Assembly: GCA_037892935.1 (NCBI GenBank)
Contig: JAYXKI010000002.1
Location: 62,001-126,000 of the forward strand
Direction: 5' to 3'
Source: Phlebopus portentosus
Taxonomy: Eukaryota; Basidiomycota; Agaricomycetes; Boletales; Boletinellaceae
DNA: 64,000 nt
A program made the position numbers and the translations under genes. The notes beneath the pieces were generated by a model. The model saw nothing but the letters and a program-made list of their open reading frames with translations, had not been told where the DNA came from and did no database searches. Below are positions 25,411 through 38,599 of the stretch, piece by piece; position 1 is the stretch's first letter; every line of letters starts with the position of its first letter.

Positions 25411-26218
25411 ATGACGGCTAGACTAGACTATATCTCGATAGACAGCCCCTCAAAGTACGTTCTTTCTGCTGAAACAGTGACTTATCGTGGCCGAGCACTT
25501 GCATTCCAGACGGCGAAATCTGCCTCCACCTCCAGGCTTTGCCTCGGCTCCATCTTCAGTAAGTTGTGTTGTTCCGCTTTTAGCCATGATGGACGGGCGA
25601 AGTCTGCATCAAACGTAAACTCACCCCATCCTTCCATTTCCCGCAGCACTCGTCGAAAACTCCTGGCAAAGCAGCCGTCCAAGCTGAAGCAACATTCGCC
25701 GCATTAAAAGAGAAGCGTGCTTGGGATCTTGCAATCTCTCCCGCCAAGCAACTGCCGATGCAAGCCTTCATGCTCTACATGTCCGGCGGCGGAGTACAGA
25801 TATTCAGCATGGGTATCGTTTTCATGCTCCTATTCTCGCCTTTCAAGAACCTTGCCAATATTAATTCCGGTAATTTTCCCCCTTCTCTTGCGGGAATCAC
25901 ATGCGCTTCTTGGGGCGACGTGTGGCTGATTTCTGATCATTATTGGCAGTCTTCGCACAATTCGCACCTTCCACGTCGAATGCACATGCGCTATCGACAC
26001 TTCCCTTACAGAAGCTTGTATATCTTGCTTGTAATGCGCTCACACTAGCTCTTGGTTTATGGAAGTGCAAGTCGATGGGGTTGCTACCCACAGGGACCGG
26101 GGATTGGCTGGCTTTTGAAACGAGAGGTCCCGTAAGTCCCTTTATTACTTTCGTGATCATTCTATCGATTGGATCTCATCATCCTTGTCGACAGCCGCCT
26201 GAGATTTCCTTGCAGTAG
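25411..26218 (+). CDS. EMC4: ER membrane protein complex subunit 4
   Basis: Five exons (25411-25454, 25510-25558, 25647-25869, 25950-26131, 26195-26218) join in frame to 173 residues, a normal length for EMC4 (DUF1077). Key segments are the proline-rich [10 protein letters not shown], then [20 protein letters not shown], the first helix [20 protein letters not shown], and a second helical region after [20 protein letters not shown] with [19 protein letters not shown]4 is a core part of the EMC insertase that places tail-anchored and multi-pass proteins in the ER membrane. The start at 25411 fits the short conserved N-terminus; an earlier in-frame start at 25309 would not be an ATG. Confidence 0.93.
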
Positions 26219-26906
26219 ACTCTGTTTAGTTGTATCTATTGATAACTTTCCATGAAAGGCTTACGCTGCGCATCAGAAGACGGCTACTTCCAAGCAACCT
26301 GTTAATGCAGCTGCCCAACAATGCCGAAAGAGCCCGAACTGCCTTATCTCTATAATTGTCTTCGCTATTTTTGAGTGGGCTGAAACGGTTCCAATAACTC
26401 TACGCAGACGGACGTACCCACGATATCTCAGCACGGATCCGAAGCACGCTGTATCAATTCTCTGCACAAGCGAAACCAGCGGGAGTGTGGATCTGTGAGA
26501 AACCGGAATTCCCGGATTAATAAAAAGGCAAAAAAGCTTGTGCTCGTTGTGTTCATGGGAATTGCCCGGTTCAGTGGGATGCCATAACGTGACGGTCAGC
26601 AATATCTCGACTCGCTACAAGTCGTTACCATCTATCTGCACTTTCCTGAGCACGGGTGACAGACAGTTGAGGCAAGAACTTCTGTACTGTTTCGACCCGT
26701 TACTGATCGCTCGTGAACCACATAGTGAGAGATTATTTCCACTTCCAAGATATAGGATCTTTCTGACGGGCAAGTTCGAGTTCGACCAGCACGTTGACCA
26801 AATTCGAATTCAATACCACCACCACCAAAGAAGTGATCGTGGGAAATATTTTCTACTTTGAGTAGTATTTTGGTGGGTGCAAGTTTTGGTTTCAGTTCAA
26901 GCCACC
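26219..26906. other. EMC4 3' flank and F-box gene promoter
   Basis: No supported gene in either strand. Confidence 0.4.
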
Positions 26907-28250
26907 ATGTCAACAATATTCCCGAGACCCGAGCCTGAAGTCGTACGACCTTCCTTTCTCCTTCACGAAGACATCTGGCTTGAAATTTTCGGTTGGGTAA
27001 CGTTCGTGCCAAATGCCTATGACACGCACGCACCTGATCCGCTGGAAGACCTCGGTCTCCGTTCGCAAGACAGAATCCAGGCGGAATTAGGCGAAGCATT
27101 ACCTATGAAATGCACCCTCGTACTCGTCTGTAAAGCATGGAAGAGGCTCGCGACTAGACTCCTTTACCGCTCTGTTATGATAAGGTTTTCGATGAGAAAT
27201 CTTCTTCGGACCTTCAAAGACGATTTTGGTAGCACCGTGTCTGGGAGCTCAAAGGCGTCTTGGTGTATACGCCTAGATATCCTGCCAAGTCCCCTTGTTA
27301 GAGACTATCAATATTCCGATTTCGTGGAAATCCTGCAACTCCTCGATAACGTCCAAATAATTGTGACGCGAGGAACCATTCCCCATTTAATGAATCCCAA
27401 GCCTGGAGTATGGAGTTTCTTATCTTTCTTCGAAGCGTTTCGGGCACTCAGCACACGTAACCTACATGTTTTCGACTTAACAACTGCCAGGCTATCTATG
27501 TACCTGTACCGTGACTGCCACTTTTCCGCCGCAATCACAAATCAGCCACTACGGGTCTTCAGGCTTCGCCACGGAGGCGAGCCAAGATATATAGCAGAAT
27601 AAGCCGTTCTGCCTCATCTCGAGTACCTGAATGTTCATCGCGGTGTGACAGATGAACTCATCTCGCAGAGTGTAGCTCGTTCACTCGTCCATCTCTCACT
27701 CGACTACCTCTACTGCCTCAATGACGGAGCTGCCACTCGCATCTTGGCATTGATCGGACATCAGCTACGTTCTGTCGCATTGCAGGATGGAACATCAATT
27801 ATCGGTAAAGACCGCGCCTCTGATGACTCCGGGAATCTTGTATTCCTGAACATACTTCGTAGTTTGGAAACGCTGTGCCCAAACCTGCATACACTTATTC
27901 TTGAACTGTCGGAATCGAACTTGGCTAGCGCACAGTTACCACCCGTCTCGAATCTCGTGTTATGTTTTTCACTGGTCGCATTTCGGCTCGACGGAAGAAA
28001 CTTCGATGCCGAACGCTGCAAGCAACTCTGCGACGATTTGTCGCGTCTGCTTAGCCAGACACCCGCCCCTAATCTCGTGAGGCTTGTCGGAAACCTCGAC
28101 TACTTTCGTTGCGACCGGCGCTACTTGGATCTTCTTGTCCAGTTTCAACGCTTATCCCAGACCATCCTGTCGGAACGCGGAATTCGGTTCGAGGATGAAA
28201 AGGGAGTGCTTTTACACGAATTTAGACCAAACAAAACTGGGGACGTATAA
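26907..28250 (+). pseudogene. F-box-like protein gene interrupted by one in-frame TAA
   Basis: From the ATG at 26907, in a strong context (gccaccATG), a single intron-free frame encodes an F-box-like protein. The core is LLHEDIWLEIFGWV, LVLVCKAWKRLATRLLYRSV and then leucine-rich sequence. After residue 231 the codon TAA (27600-27602) stops it. The very next codons continue in the same frame for 216 more residues, with homologous character (AVLPHLEYLNVHRGVTDELI, SLVHLSLDYLYCLND, LCPNLHTLILELSES), to a second stop at 28248-28250. The single nonsense codon in an otherwise clean 447-codon frame points to a recent inactivation, a read error, or readthrough. No GT-AG pair close to the TAA could remove it without loss of conserved-looking sequence. 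Confidence 0.75.
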
Positions 28251-28500
28251 TTAGATTTCTGCATGACTTTGACGTTGTTGTACATCCCATTCGCATGAGG
28301 TCTCTTCAATAATATAGATGTAGACTACAATGAATAAACGTGAGAGTCGACTTCCGCTTTGAGAGTGCCATGCACATAACGTGAGGTTTCAATGTGGTGC
28401 AACTACCATGTCGAGCCACAAACCTGGCATTGGGCGTCAACAAATATCCTTAATCGAGGCGTATGACTCAAGATACTCACACTAGCGATGTTTGTACCGA
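28251..28500. other. Spacer after the broken F-box gene
   Basis: No coding signal seen. Confidence 0.3.
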
Positions 28501-29583
28501 AGGCATTCGATACTCATGCACTCTACACCTTGGTTTCCCTGCTCTCAGGGTAAAGACCGGCGGGAATTACGCGAACCCTTATCTTCGAAGTGCGGTCTCG
28601 CATTGGTCTGCAATTCATTGGGTGAGACGACGACGAAATCTTTGTCAGTCTATAATTGTAAGCGGAAATATGCCTCAAGTGTTGCCCCTCCTATCTCTGA
28701 GAAATACTCCGAAATCCGTCACCGAAACGATGCTGCTCTAGCTCCCGACCGCGCAATAGAGAAATGATGTGTCCGTAGACATCTTCTCCGGGTCAACTTT
28801 GTTCTGGAACTACTTAGTACTTTGTGGAACTGCTTGGATACCTGGAAATTCTTCGATTCAGCAGGCCGCGAGGAAAGTTTCAGGCGCTGTGCTATTACTC
28901 GCCTGGAGAAAGATTGAAGTGGATATTCCTTCCATCCGGACTTTACGGAAGCTTGTCGCGGAGGAGTTATATGTTCTCGATGCCGTACACAGCGAAATTT
29001 TCGTCTGGGGATTACAGGAATACTATGTTGTGACCGATGTCTTGAGTCACCCCTTGTGTGGGCTTTGTCAAGAAGAATGTCCGAGAATCGACTCGGTCCT
29101 CATTTCAGGAGCAGACGTAGAGCATCTGATCATACCGCACGGGATAATGAAGGACGTATTTTTCAATTGCGTGTAGGAGACGATGAGCTTGCGCCAGGAC
29201 CATCCCTTTTGCTTCTTGTTTGTGCTACTTTATTATGCGGTAGCTCGGAACTTAACATTTCCCGAGCTCCAAAGGAGCTTCGCGAAGTAAAAGAAGAGCT
29301 GAAAAAAAGGATAAATCACTCTTTCTCACATATACCGAGAAAGCCTGAAGAGTATTCAGGAAAAATTGGACCCTTTGGGTGAGTGGAAACTAAATGTTGC
29401 TAGTTTAAACTTTATCTGATTCTCAGTTCCGTAATATGCCTGTCGGAACATACTTTCATTCATGCTAGTCTGGAAGCACTACTGTCTCCTTTCGTGGACC
29501 TGCTGAAGCCAGTCGACGTGAAGCTACATGGACCTCTGAATGTTTCCGCATTAGACCGTGGTGCAGCCACTATTCTGAGATAA
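28501..29583 (+). pseudogene. Decaying or poorly resolved gene, possibly F-box related
   Basis: Fragments suggest an old gene. Near 28595 is ALVCNSLGETTTKSL, then in another frame QSIIVSGNMPQVLPLL; together they resemble the F-box block VCKSWxxLATPxLYxSIIV. An open frame at 28769-29176 follows. The last part is better: an exon ending at 29378 (ELREVKEELKKRINHSF and onward) and a terminal exon 29427-29583 (HASLEALLSPFVDLLKPVDV, ending AATILR) join cleanly across a 48-base GT-AG intron with matching phase. I cannot connect these pieces into one protein, nor name the family of the 3' exons. Treat it as hypothetical. Confidence 0.3.
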
Positions 29584-31143
29584 TGGAATTTCTGTGGCTC
29601 TCTGCCCAAACCTCTGCCATACCCTAGGTGTCGTATTAAATTCTCAATTTCTTCAACAACCTCCGACAAGCACGCGCCGGTAAGCAAAGAAAAATCGATT
29701 GATGCGCTCTGTGAGCGCATCAAGGCAGATCAAGTGAACCGCGGACTTGGCAATCAACGCGCGCACTCGTGGCATCTTGTGCAACGCAGGGTAAGATGCA
29801 GATGATCGGCAAATCCGGGTCTGGGGCTTTATCTTCTTTGCTAGTGGAATTTCATTTCTAACCGAACCGAGACATTGCTGCAAGTGCCTTGATGGCTATC
29901 TACTTGTTAACCGTGCTGCGGGTCATCATGTGTTTGGATTGTAATCCCGCCTATATTACATCACAATAATCCAATCTAATCTCGACATACCCGGCGCCCT
30001 TGTACTCTTGTAGATCGGAATCTGACCCTACTTGCTTGCAAAGAAATATTCAAGCAGGAGTCCAAACAGTTCTGACCGCATTCGCATTGCATAGGTACCT
30101 TGATAAATCTGGAGTCCTATGCCAAGCGAGCGCTGCTAGCTGATTTTACGAAATACGAGATCTCGGAAGCAATCTACTTTTCGCAGTTAGTCAAATACGC
30201 ATGAAGAGCCATGTAACCGGTCCGCTCCTCGTCTCGTCGGATCCTTGGACGGAGATTATGAAGTTGTCCGCGAAGCATGGACTTCTGACGTTAATGAACT
30301 TATTCTAGGGTCACGTCGTCTTGGAATTCGAACAACGCACCCTTCACTTATCACTCAAACAAATGGACAAAATGAGACCTTGTGATGATGAGTAGAACTC
30401 GCGAGTTCGATGTCGGACCTTCGATCTTTGCATTGAAATAAGAAAAGTATACGTGTATTTACAGACCAAAAAAGTCGAGGAGTACAAGTAAACAATATGC
30501 TGCCAGAAAATTGGCATGTATCAAAATTACGAGGATAAAAAGTATGCGAACATGCGAAGTTTGGGGAAAACGAAGATCTAATGGATACATCAATAAAAAG
30601 GCGAAAATGTGATAAGCTCAAAGATAGAACAGAATGAAGTTTGAAAAGGAAAAGAGAAGGACGGAGAAACATCGAGGACAGAGCGGAGGGAGAAGATACA
30701 CAAATCGACCTAAAATTGACAGGAAGGAGGAAAAAGGCAGTCGGAGAAGCAGGAAGCTGTGCAATTTTCAACCCTCGCACGAAATCCGGGTGTCTGAACA
30801 TTTTGTTGCGGAGGGTCTGATGAAAGGGGTCAAGATATATGCGTACTTCTCTCTCTTCCTCGGTAAAACACTATGCTATCACGAGAAGGAAAGAAGCGGA
30901 AACGGAGAGAACGGTCAGCGTGCAACGATAAAAGTTCGGTGGGTCAGTTGTTTGTCCGTGAGTATTTGATACAGTATCAATTCCATGTGTATCCATGGTA
31001 AGAAAATTTAAAGGGATTTTTTTTTCAAAAAGGATAATCAAGAGAATGAGGATAGACACCAAATGAACATATGAAACCAAACTAGAGATGACCGGAACTC
31101 ATAACGTCGTTTCTTTTCGTTTTGATGGTCCGTGACATTTTGT
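29584..31143. other. Long spacer without a supported gene
   Basis: Some plus-strand scraps near 29600 (ALCPNLCHTLGVVL) look like the LRR tail of F-box proteins, but no frame holds. A 148-codon minus frame at 30355-30801 is Ser/Phe-rich low complexity and is not credible as a gene. Confidence 0.35.
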
Positions 31144-34100
31144 TCAGAATGACGCGTTCCGTGATTGTACAACTTTCTGTACTTGATAGACTACAATTCA
31201 AGCGAAAAAATCAGTCATTCATGGCAAGTGGACAGAGAAAATAGGAAGGAGAGAAAACGTACGGGCAACAGGAAAGGCGCAGCTTAGTTGCTTCAGGGCA
31301 CCAACGACGGCATCTAACTCCGCCTCAACACCAGCACATTCTCCATCCTCTATACCAATCCTCATGCCTCGCACGGCAGCCATATTACCACCCCACGTCC
31401 GCTCTCTCAGTAACACATCACCCACACACATCCAGCACGTCCCAATCACCGGATCTAGCAGCGCATACTCGTTCGCGCTAAGTTTACGGATAATAAAGCA
31501 GCATGCAACGGCAGCGCGTAAGCAGATACTATGGGAATGTGCGTCTTTCTGTGCACGAGGGTGGTGTAGTTGGATGACTGCTGCGTGTGAGAGAGTATGG
31601 ACGAGCGCAAGCTCCGGATCTATGTTCGATGTAGGGCCCGTCTCCAGAGAGATGATGGTATACGGAGGGAGCTCAGCAATGAAGCTGTCTAGTGCAACCT
31701 CAAGCTGCGTGAGCTGTTCCCAATGAGTTGGGTCTGCTTGTACTGCGAGTAAGATCATCCATAAGACATGAATACGTCCTCATAAATGAAGGAAATACTC
31801 ACGAGAGGCTAGGCGTGCTGCTCTTTCGAAAAACGCAGAAGCTTTTGCTTTGAGAGCTTTCGTACTCGTGCTCTTCATTCTTCCTGCTCTGCCTTGACGC
31901 CTAGGCGCGAACAGACTCCCTAGACTTTCGTAATCTGCATTCTCCCTTGTCACTTCCTTCCCGAGCTCGACGTCCCAAGGCCAAACGGTACTAATCTTCA
32001 ATTGCGGGTGCTCATCGTCGGGAAGACTGCTCGGCAAACCCGTTGCGACACTCCAGCACCTATCGATAAAGAAAACGTGCCAGAACAATGCGACGCGCTC
32101 TGCGTGTTCAAGCGCACCGCGCGCGGGAGGTAGCAGGACGGCTGGAGAGGGAGTCGGACTGCCCGACCAACTTCCGGCATTCAGGTCGGAGGAAGCTGAA
32201 AAAGAGAATGAAGAAGCGGCAGAAGAGTCGAAAGCGCTCGATCCGACCGAGCTCGATCGGAATGAAGGCGATTGATCGACTGGAGGTGGAGGTCTCCAAA
32301 CTGCACTTCGAACTTGATGCATTCCCAAGCTGACCGCAAGCCTTGCAGCAGCACTTGCATGGTAATATCCTTCCAAAAGCCTCGCTTTTGCGAAGAAATA
32401 CACGGCTAGGAGAGCACTGGCTTGAACAGCGTCGACAAGGGGGGTCGCTACATCAGGAGGCGACGAGTCATCCTTAACACCTCCACCAAGACCTGTAATT
32501 ACACCCGACCCAGACGAAGTTGGAATGTTGTTAGCGGTCCCGGGTCGCGAAGCATTCCGAGACTGAAACCCTGAAACAACTGGTGACGCAGCAGTAGAAG
32601 ACGTCGTCGGTGAAGCCGAGCCTCTGATACTACCGTTTGCACTCTTACTTGCGGATGCACTAAGGCTTCTACTTCTCGCGCTCCTTGAAGATCTCGAAGA
32701 CGCCGAGTCGCTTGCTGCTGCTTCACCTGCTTCAAGCGCAGCGGCAATTCCTCGTAGCGCGCGTGTGAGAAAATGAGACTCATGCGCCGAGAGGTCCGTT
32801 TGATTACCCGAAGTCACATTACCGTGAGCGTCGAAAGGCAATGAGGATCCTGGAACGTGCACAGAAGAGAAATGACACGCAAGGAGGTATATCGCGTTCG
32901 CAAGCGCCGGGTGTGCAGGCGGGACATGGGAGTCTCCTTGCTGGGAATTCTGAGATTGGTGCGGAGGAAAGAGTGTTAGATGTGTGCTATCGAGTTCCAG
33001 CCTCTGGTAAAGCCTCTCTGGGGAGAGGTAAAGTCCGCACTGACGTGCATGAGGGAGGAAGATGTCAGCTCTGCGGCGCATAAAACAAAATAATCCGATC
33101 AGACCGATTCTTCCAGGACGACTCGGAAGTACACTTACAGAATCTTGCGTTCCTGAACTGGCAGAACATCCGCGTCCCATCGAGTCATCGGGCGTTTGCC
33201 TTTCGATGTTGATGAAGGAATAGATGCAGAGCGTAAAGCAGTACTCTGGTGTACCGTCACTGGTCCACTTCCCGGGGCAGTGAGAGGGTTCGGTCTCATT
33301 CCATACGGGTGGCGATTGGACACCATCTGCATTGATCCGGGGTTCGGGAATGAACAGAGCGAGGGCGACTGCTGTTGCATACCAAGCGAAGAGGTTTCTG
33401 ACATCGTCGATGCTACATGTGTAATGGGATTTTGATAAGCGCTGGATGAACCACCGTTCGAAGAACCGGCGAAATGTGGCAAGTTGTGCACCGAGTATCC
33501 AGGAATCGAGAGGGTCGCACTTGGGTCGTTGGGAATGCCCGTGCCCAAGCTGAGTTGCTCGTGGGTATGGGCGTTGGTAGGAACAGAAGAAGTCGAACCC
33601 AAATTCATGTTGGAATGCATTTGGATGTTCATACCGCCCATATGTGTATTCATTCCCATCGCGAAGGAAGAAGGATCGTAGCCCATGTCCATACTCATCC
33701 CTATATTTGTGTTCGCGCCCATACTGTACCCATAAAGCTCCGGAGCTGATACTGTCATCCCCGGCATCGAATAAAATGGATTTTGCTGGTGTTGGTGAGG
33801 GTACTGGGAAGACGGTCCGGATGCCGAGCCGGCTACGGAGGTATGGTATGAGAGTGCAGGATTACCTGCGTCGAGTAAGAGCGGCGAGAACACCTGGGGC
33901 TGAGAATGTCCATTGTGCGACGAGCTAGAACCGGATCCAGAGTCGGCTGGGGAATGCGAAGGATGATACGCAGGGAAACCATCCCCCTCTGGAATACTTC
34001 CCGCGTGACCAAGTTCCTCTGCAAAGCCCGTCGTCGTCATGTCCTGGCCCAACGACGTATCATAAGAGTCATAATCCTGTTCCTCAGAGAAAGGTTGCTC

Positions 34101-34617
34101 TTCAGCACTTTCTAGTTCACGTATCCGATCCTCAAGCTTAGCGATTTTCTCCTGTAAGATCTGGGTACGGCTCTTCTGTCTCCCGTCATCGTAGTCGCAT
34201 TCGTCCGCTCGATTGGCCTTGACGCACTGTCTGCACACAGGCTTCGTCGCGTCGCATTTCTGTGGGAGTTCAGGTTATCAGCAACTACTTGGTATATAAG
34301 AAAGCTAAAAGAGCTGATATCGTAAGATCAAAAGAAGAGCGCGGCGCCGCGCGCACGGGGAGGAGCGGCGATGGCGAAGGTCGAATTGGCAAAGCGGAAC
34401 AAGGGGTATATAAGTAAGTAAGTAAATAGATACGAGCTTACCATCTTGCGCTTCCTATGATCCCAACATCATCAACGAATGGATACAGAATAAAGATGAG
34501 GAACAGTACCGACCTGCAGCTGAGGCATGCTGACCCGCGCTGGAGCGGGTTGCCACCCTTGCGCGATGGTCGCAGCTCTTGCTCGTCTGGATCTACCTGA
34601 GTTCTGTCAGATGGCAT
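31144..34617 (-). CDS. Zn2Cys6 fungal transcription factor
   Basis: The start (34615-34617) gives MPSDRTQVDPDEQELRPS, then the zinc cluster assembled from three exons: ACLSCR at the end of 34514-34617, a 13-base exon 34442-34454 (RKRKM), and KCDATKPVCRQCVKANRADE from 34259 down. The cysteines are spaced C-x2-C-x6-C-x5-C-x2-C-x7-C. A coiled coil (LQEKIAKLEDRIRELESAEE) follows, then a long Ser/Met/His-rich low-complexity region and the fungal-specific transcription factor domain (ADIFLPHARQCGLYLSPERL, HPALANAIYLLACHFSS, AERVALFWHVFFIDRCWSVA with LPSSLPDDE). The last small exon is placed at 31144-31190 (LYQVQKVVQSRNASF), matching the usual ending; reading through instead would stop at 31219. Nuclear regulator; target genes unknown. 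Confidence 0.88.
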
Positions 34618-36254
34618 CGCTCGTCCCCTTCTTTGTTCTTGCTTTCGTTCTTCAACCGCCTATGACTATGGCCTTGAGTAGGGCGGAGATATGAAGTGCT
34701 ACGCAATAGGTGGGGACGTGGTTTAAGTAATGTGCGAACAGTAAATGCGAAATGAGTTCTGTTATACCGAACGGAGGAAGGGAGAGACCGAGTCCAGGAG
34801 AAGAGCAGGAAGCATGGTCGTAGAGATAAAATAAGTGTTATAAATAAATAAAAAAGAAATAAACTCTGAGATGCGATCTGCATCATTTTCTTGCACGTGC
34901 CCAGGGAATGCTGTTATGTAATAATGTCCTTACCCGAGCATCCCTTACCTTCCTATTTCGTCAGACTTCTCTTGTTCTCAAGACACCGCCTCAGTCTCCC
35001 ATCATTTCTCATATTCATCATTTCTCTTCTATTCTTTACTCCTTTCCTACTGCTTTTCATGTCCCATCGCTTTCATGTTGCAGTTTTTCTCCGACTCGAC
35101 GCGACAGACCGTCTCGTTCATCTGTTCCCAGTTCGGAAAATCCAAAGTCATCGATCTGATCTGATGTTTTTTGTTCAATCCTTGTTCCTCGTCGTAGTGT
35201 AGTTTGTTCCTCGCTGAAACGCACTGGTCGGCAACTATTCTCATTCCCTGCCTTTCTATCCAAATGTGCACCAAAGCTCCCATCCTCCGACTTGCTCGCG
35301 CAAGCCCATCTTCTCCTTATAGATAGACCGACTTACGCAACATAACCCACATCAGCTTTCAGATTTTCTTCCGGTCTCAATCAAATCTTCTGGGTAGATC
35401 ATGACGATTTTTGGTTGTGTGCTGCCTTGGCAATGGATGCCGGCAAATATAGCAAATATGCATGGAAACCCGTCTATGTGAAACTCAACCTCGGCATAAG
35501 TCCCAAGTATATTTTCTTCAAATTTATTCTGTTGCTTGATGCGTTACGATATCATGATTGATCTACAACACTAGGACGATTTAAGGAACGTTTGTACGGC
35601 AGCGTATGTCAACTTCCCAATCATCAATATTCTTGCGGGATTCCCATTGCTACCCAAACTTTGATGAAAGTGATTTGATATCTATATCAAATATCATTGA
35701 TTCGTATCGAACTTCATAGTTTCTCGGAATTCGCATCAGAACGATCCTGATCTGTAACTTACTTTAACAAAACGCTAACAGCGAGAGGGCGCCTTCGATA
35801 TTTCTGTGGCCAACACGAGCGCTTTGTGGCGTGGCGCCCAAGCAGGAATGTGAAAAGGGCGAGATCACTACCATCAATGGATAAGCACCGCAAAAGATCC
35901 AGATTCCTAACGAGCTTTCTTCAATGAATGAATCAATTCGAATCGCTAGACTCCACACGCCGATTTCCTCTCGGCTTAGAGATAAACCCAATATTCCTCG
36001 CCTCACAAACGTACGGTATCTACATCGCAAAATTCTGCACGATATTATGTTGTATCATGCCAGTTTGTAAGCAATTATAACTGCTTATGGCTGATTATGA
36101 AAGCTCATGAGGCAACATAAACCGCATACGCGGCTGTAAACCGTGCAGAATTTTGCGATGTACATGTCTCGGGATATCCAACCTATTAAGAACACCACAG
36201 GTATTAGGTGCTTGTCAGTCAGAAATTACTGGTCTAAGTAACAAGCTGTACACA
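34618..36254. other. Long spacer upstream of the transcription factor
   Basis: This contains the promoter and 5' leader of the transcription factor and AT-rich sequence without a recognisable gene. A palindromic element with 21-bp inverted termini is at 36021-36162. Confidence 0.4.
36021..36162. repeat. MITE-like element with 21-bp perfect terminal inverted repeats
   Basis: The 21 bases at 36021-36041 (starting tacatcgcaaaattctg) are the exact reverse complement of 36142-36162, with a 100-base AT-rich centre that itself has inverted-repeat tendencies (aagcaattataactgctt near 36067; ccgcatacgcgg near 36122). A hairpin-forming non-autonomous DNA element or a transcribed hairpin would look like this. 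No target-site duplication is obvious at the edges, and no second copy was noticed in the window. Confidence 0.6.
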
Positions 36255-36758
36255 ATGACCACACAGCGCCCGAGTCGGGTCCCCACGCATGGATCTACCA
36301 GCACACCTATTCAATCAGCATCCTTTTGCCCTCCAGACCCAGGCGTTACAACATTACCCAATATTAATCGTCTAATTGCTCCTTCATTCGTTCTTACGAG
36401 CACCATTCCGACACATCCGCAGGCGAGTGACCATTCCTGCATATCATCTCTCATACTCACCATGTGGATAATCAATATAAAATCCTATCCACCGGTGGTT
36501 GCAACTCCGCGGTTTTGTCTCGGTGTATTCTTGCATCGCTCACTAAGTAGCAGCGCCAGGCTCGCAGTATTAGTCTCAGCATTCCAGGTCTTTCAATACC
36601 ACACTCGCGGCAAAGGCGTACGCACGCACGGCACGACTCGGCAGATGAACAATACCGTACCGCCGCCTAGCACGGTTGCGCCGCCCCGCGATTCATCAAT
36701 ACAGTATTCAGCTCGTCCCGCGCCTAGAGCAGTGGAAACCAAGAAGGCACGGGCATGA
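36255..36758 (+). CDS. Orphan open reading frame of 167 codons
   Basis: From the ATG at 36255 a frame stays open for 167 codons (MTTQRPSRVPTHGSTSTPIQ...), rich in Ser, Thr, Pro and Arg, with a short hydrophobic segment (LAVLVSAFQVF). No known domain is seen and the codon pattern is not convincing. It starts just after the inverted-repeat element. It could be a chance frame. Confidence 0.2.
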   Translation: MTTQRPSRVPTHGSTSTPIQSASFCPPDPGVTTLPNINRLIAPSFVLTSTIPTHPQASDHSCISSLILTMWIINIKSYPPVVATPRFCLGVFLHRSLSSSARLAVLVSAFQVFQYHTRGKGVRTHGTTRQMNNTVPPPSTVAPPRDSSIQYSARPAPRAVETKKARA

Positions 36759-37249
36759 CACGGAACGAAGCACGCGTACGTGCATTCTCTCTTCTTTTTT
36801 GATTCCACAGTAACGCAGCGAAGATCATGATCGATCGACTTAGGTCTTTGATAAGGGTAGCAAGCAGTGCAGCATTTTGACACAACGCAGATGCCGGGGC
36901 GCCCTTTGTTATTACTTAGGGGTACCATCGTCAGAAAGAAAGCTTAGGCAGAGTGACCGAAAACCTACCTTCGTATTGGGAAGCCACTTCATGAATTTTA
37001 CATCTTGCACAGACGGCTCTGAAGAATCCGGACAAACGGAATGATGTAAAAGATGCAACTTGCAGATAATAATTACGATGCATGATCTTGGACAAGTATA
37101 GAGCGGGAAAGAGTAGCGGATAAACAAAATCGAAAGGTATTACCCAGCTTCTTCCTATTTTTATTTTTAATCACTGTCCGTATTCTAGGAGTTCGCCGCT
37201 ACCAGCGAGGTCCAGTGGCTCTGCCGATGCCATTGTAACTGGGGAAACC
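36759..37249. other. Spacer before the adenylate kinase 3' end
   Basis: No gene seen. Confidence 0.4.

Positions 37250-38599
<1,350 letters not shown>

Noticed and set aside
30355..30801. A 148-codon minus-strand frame
   Set aside because: It is Ser/Phe/Leu-rich low complexity with no domain, and lies in AT-rich spacer.
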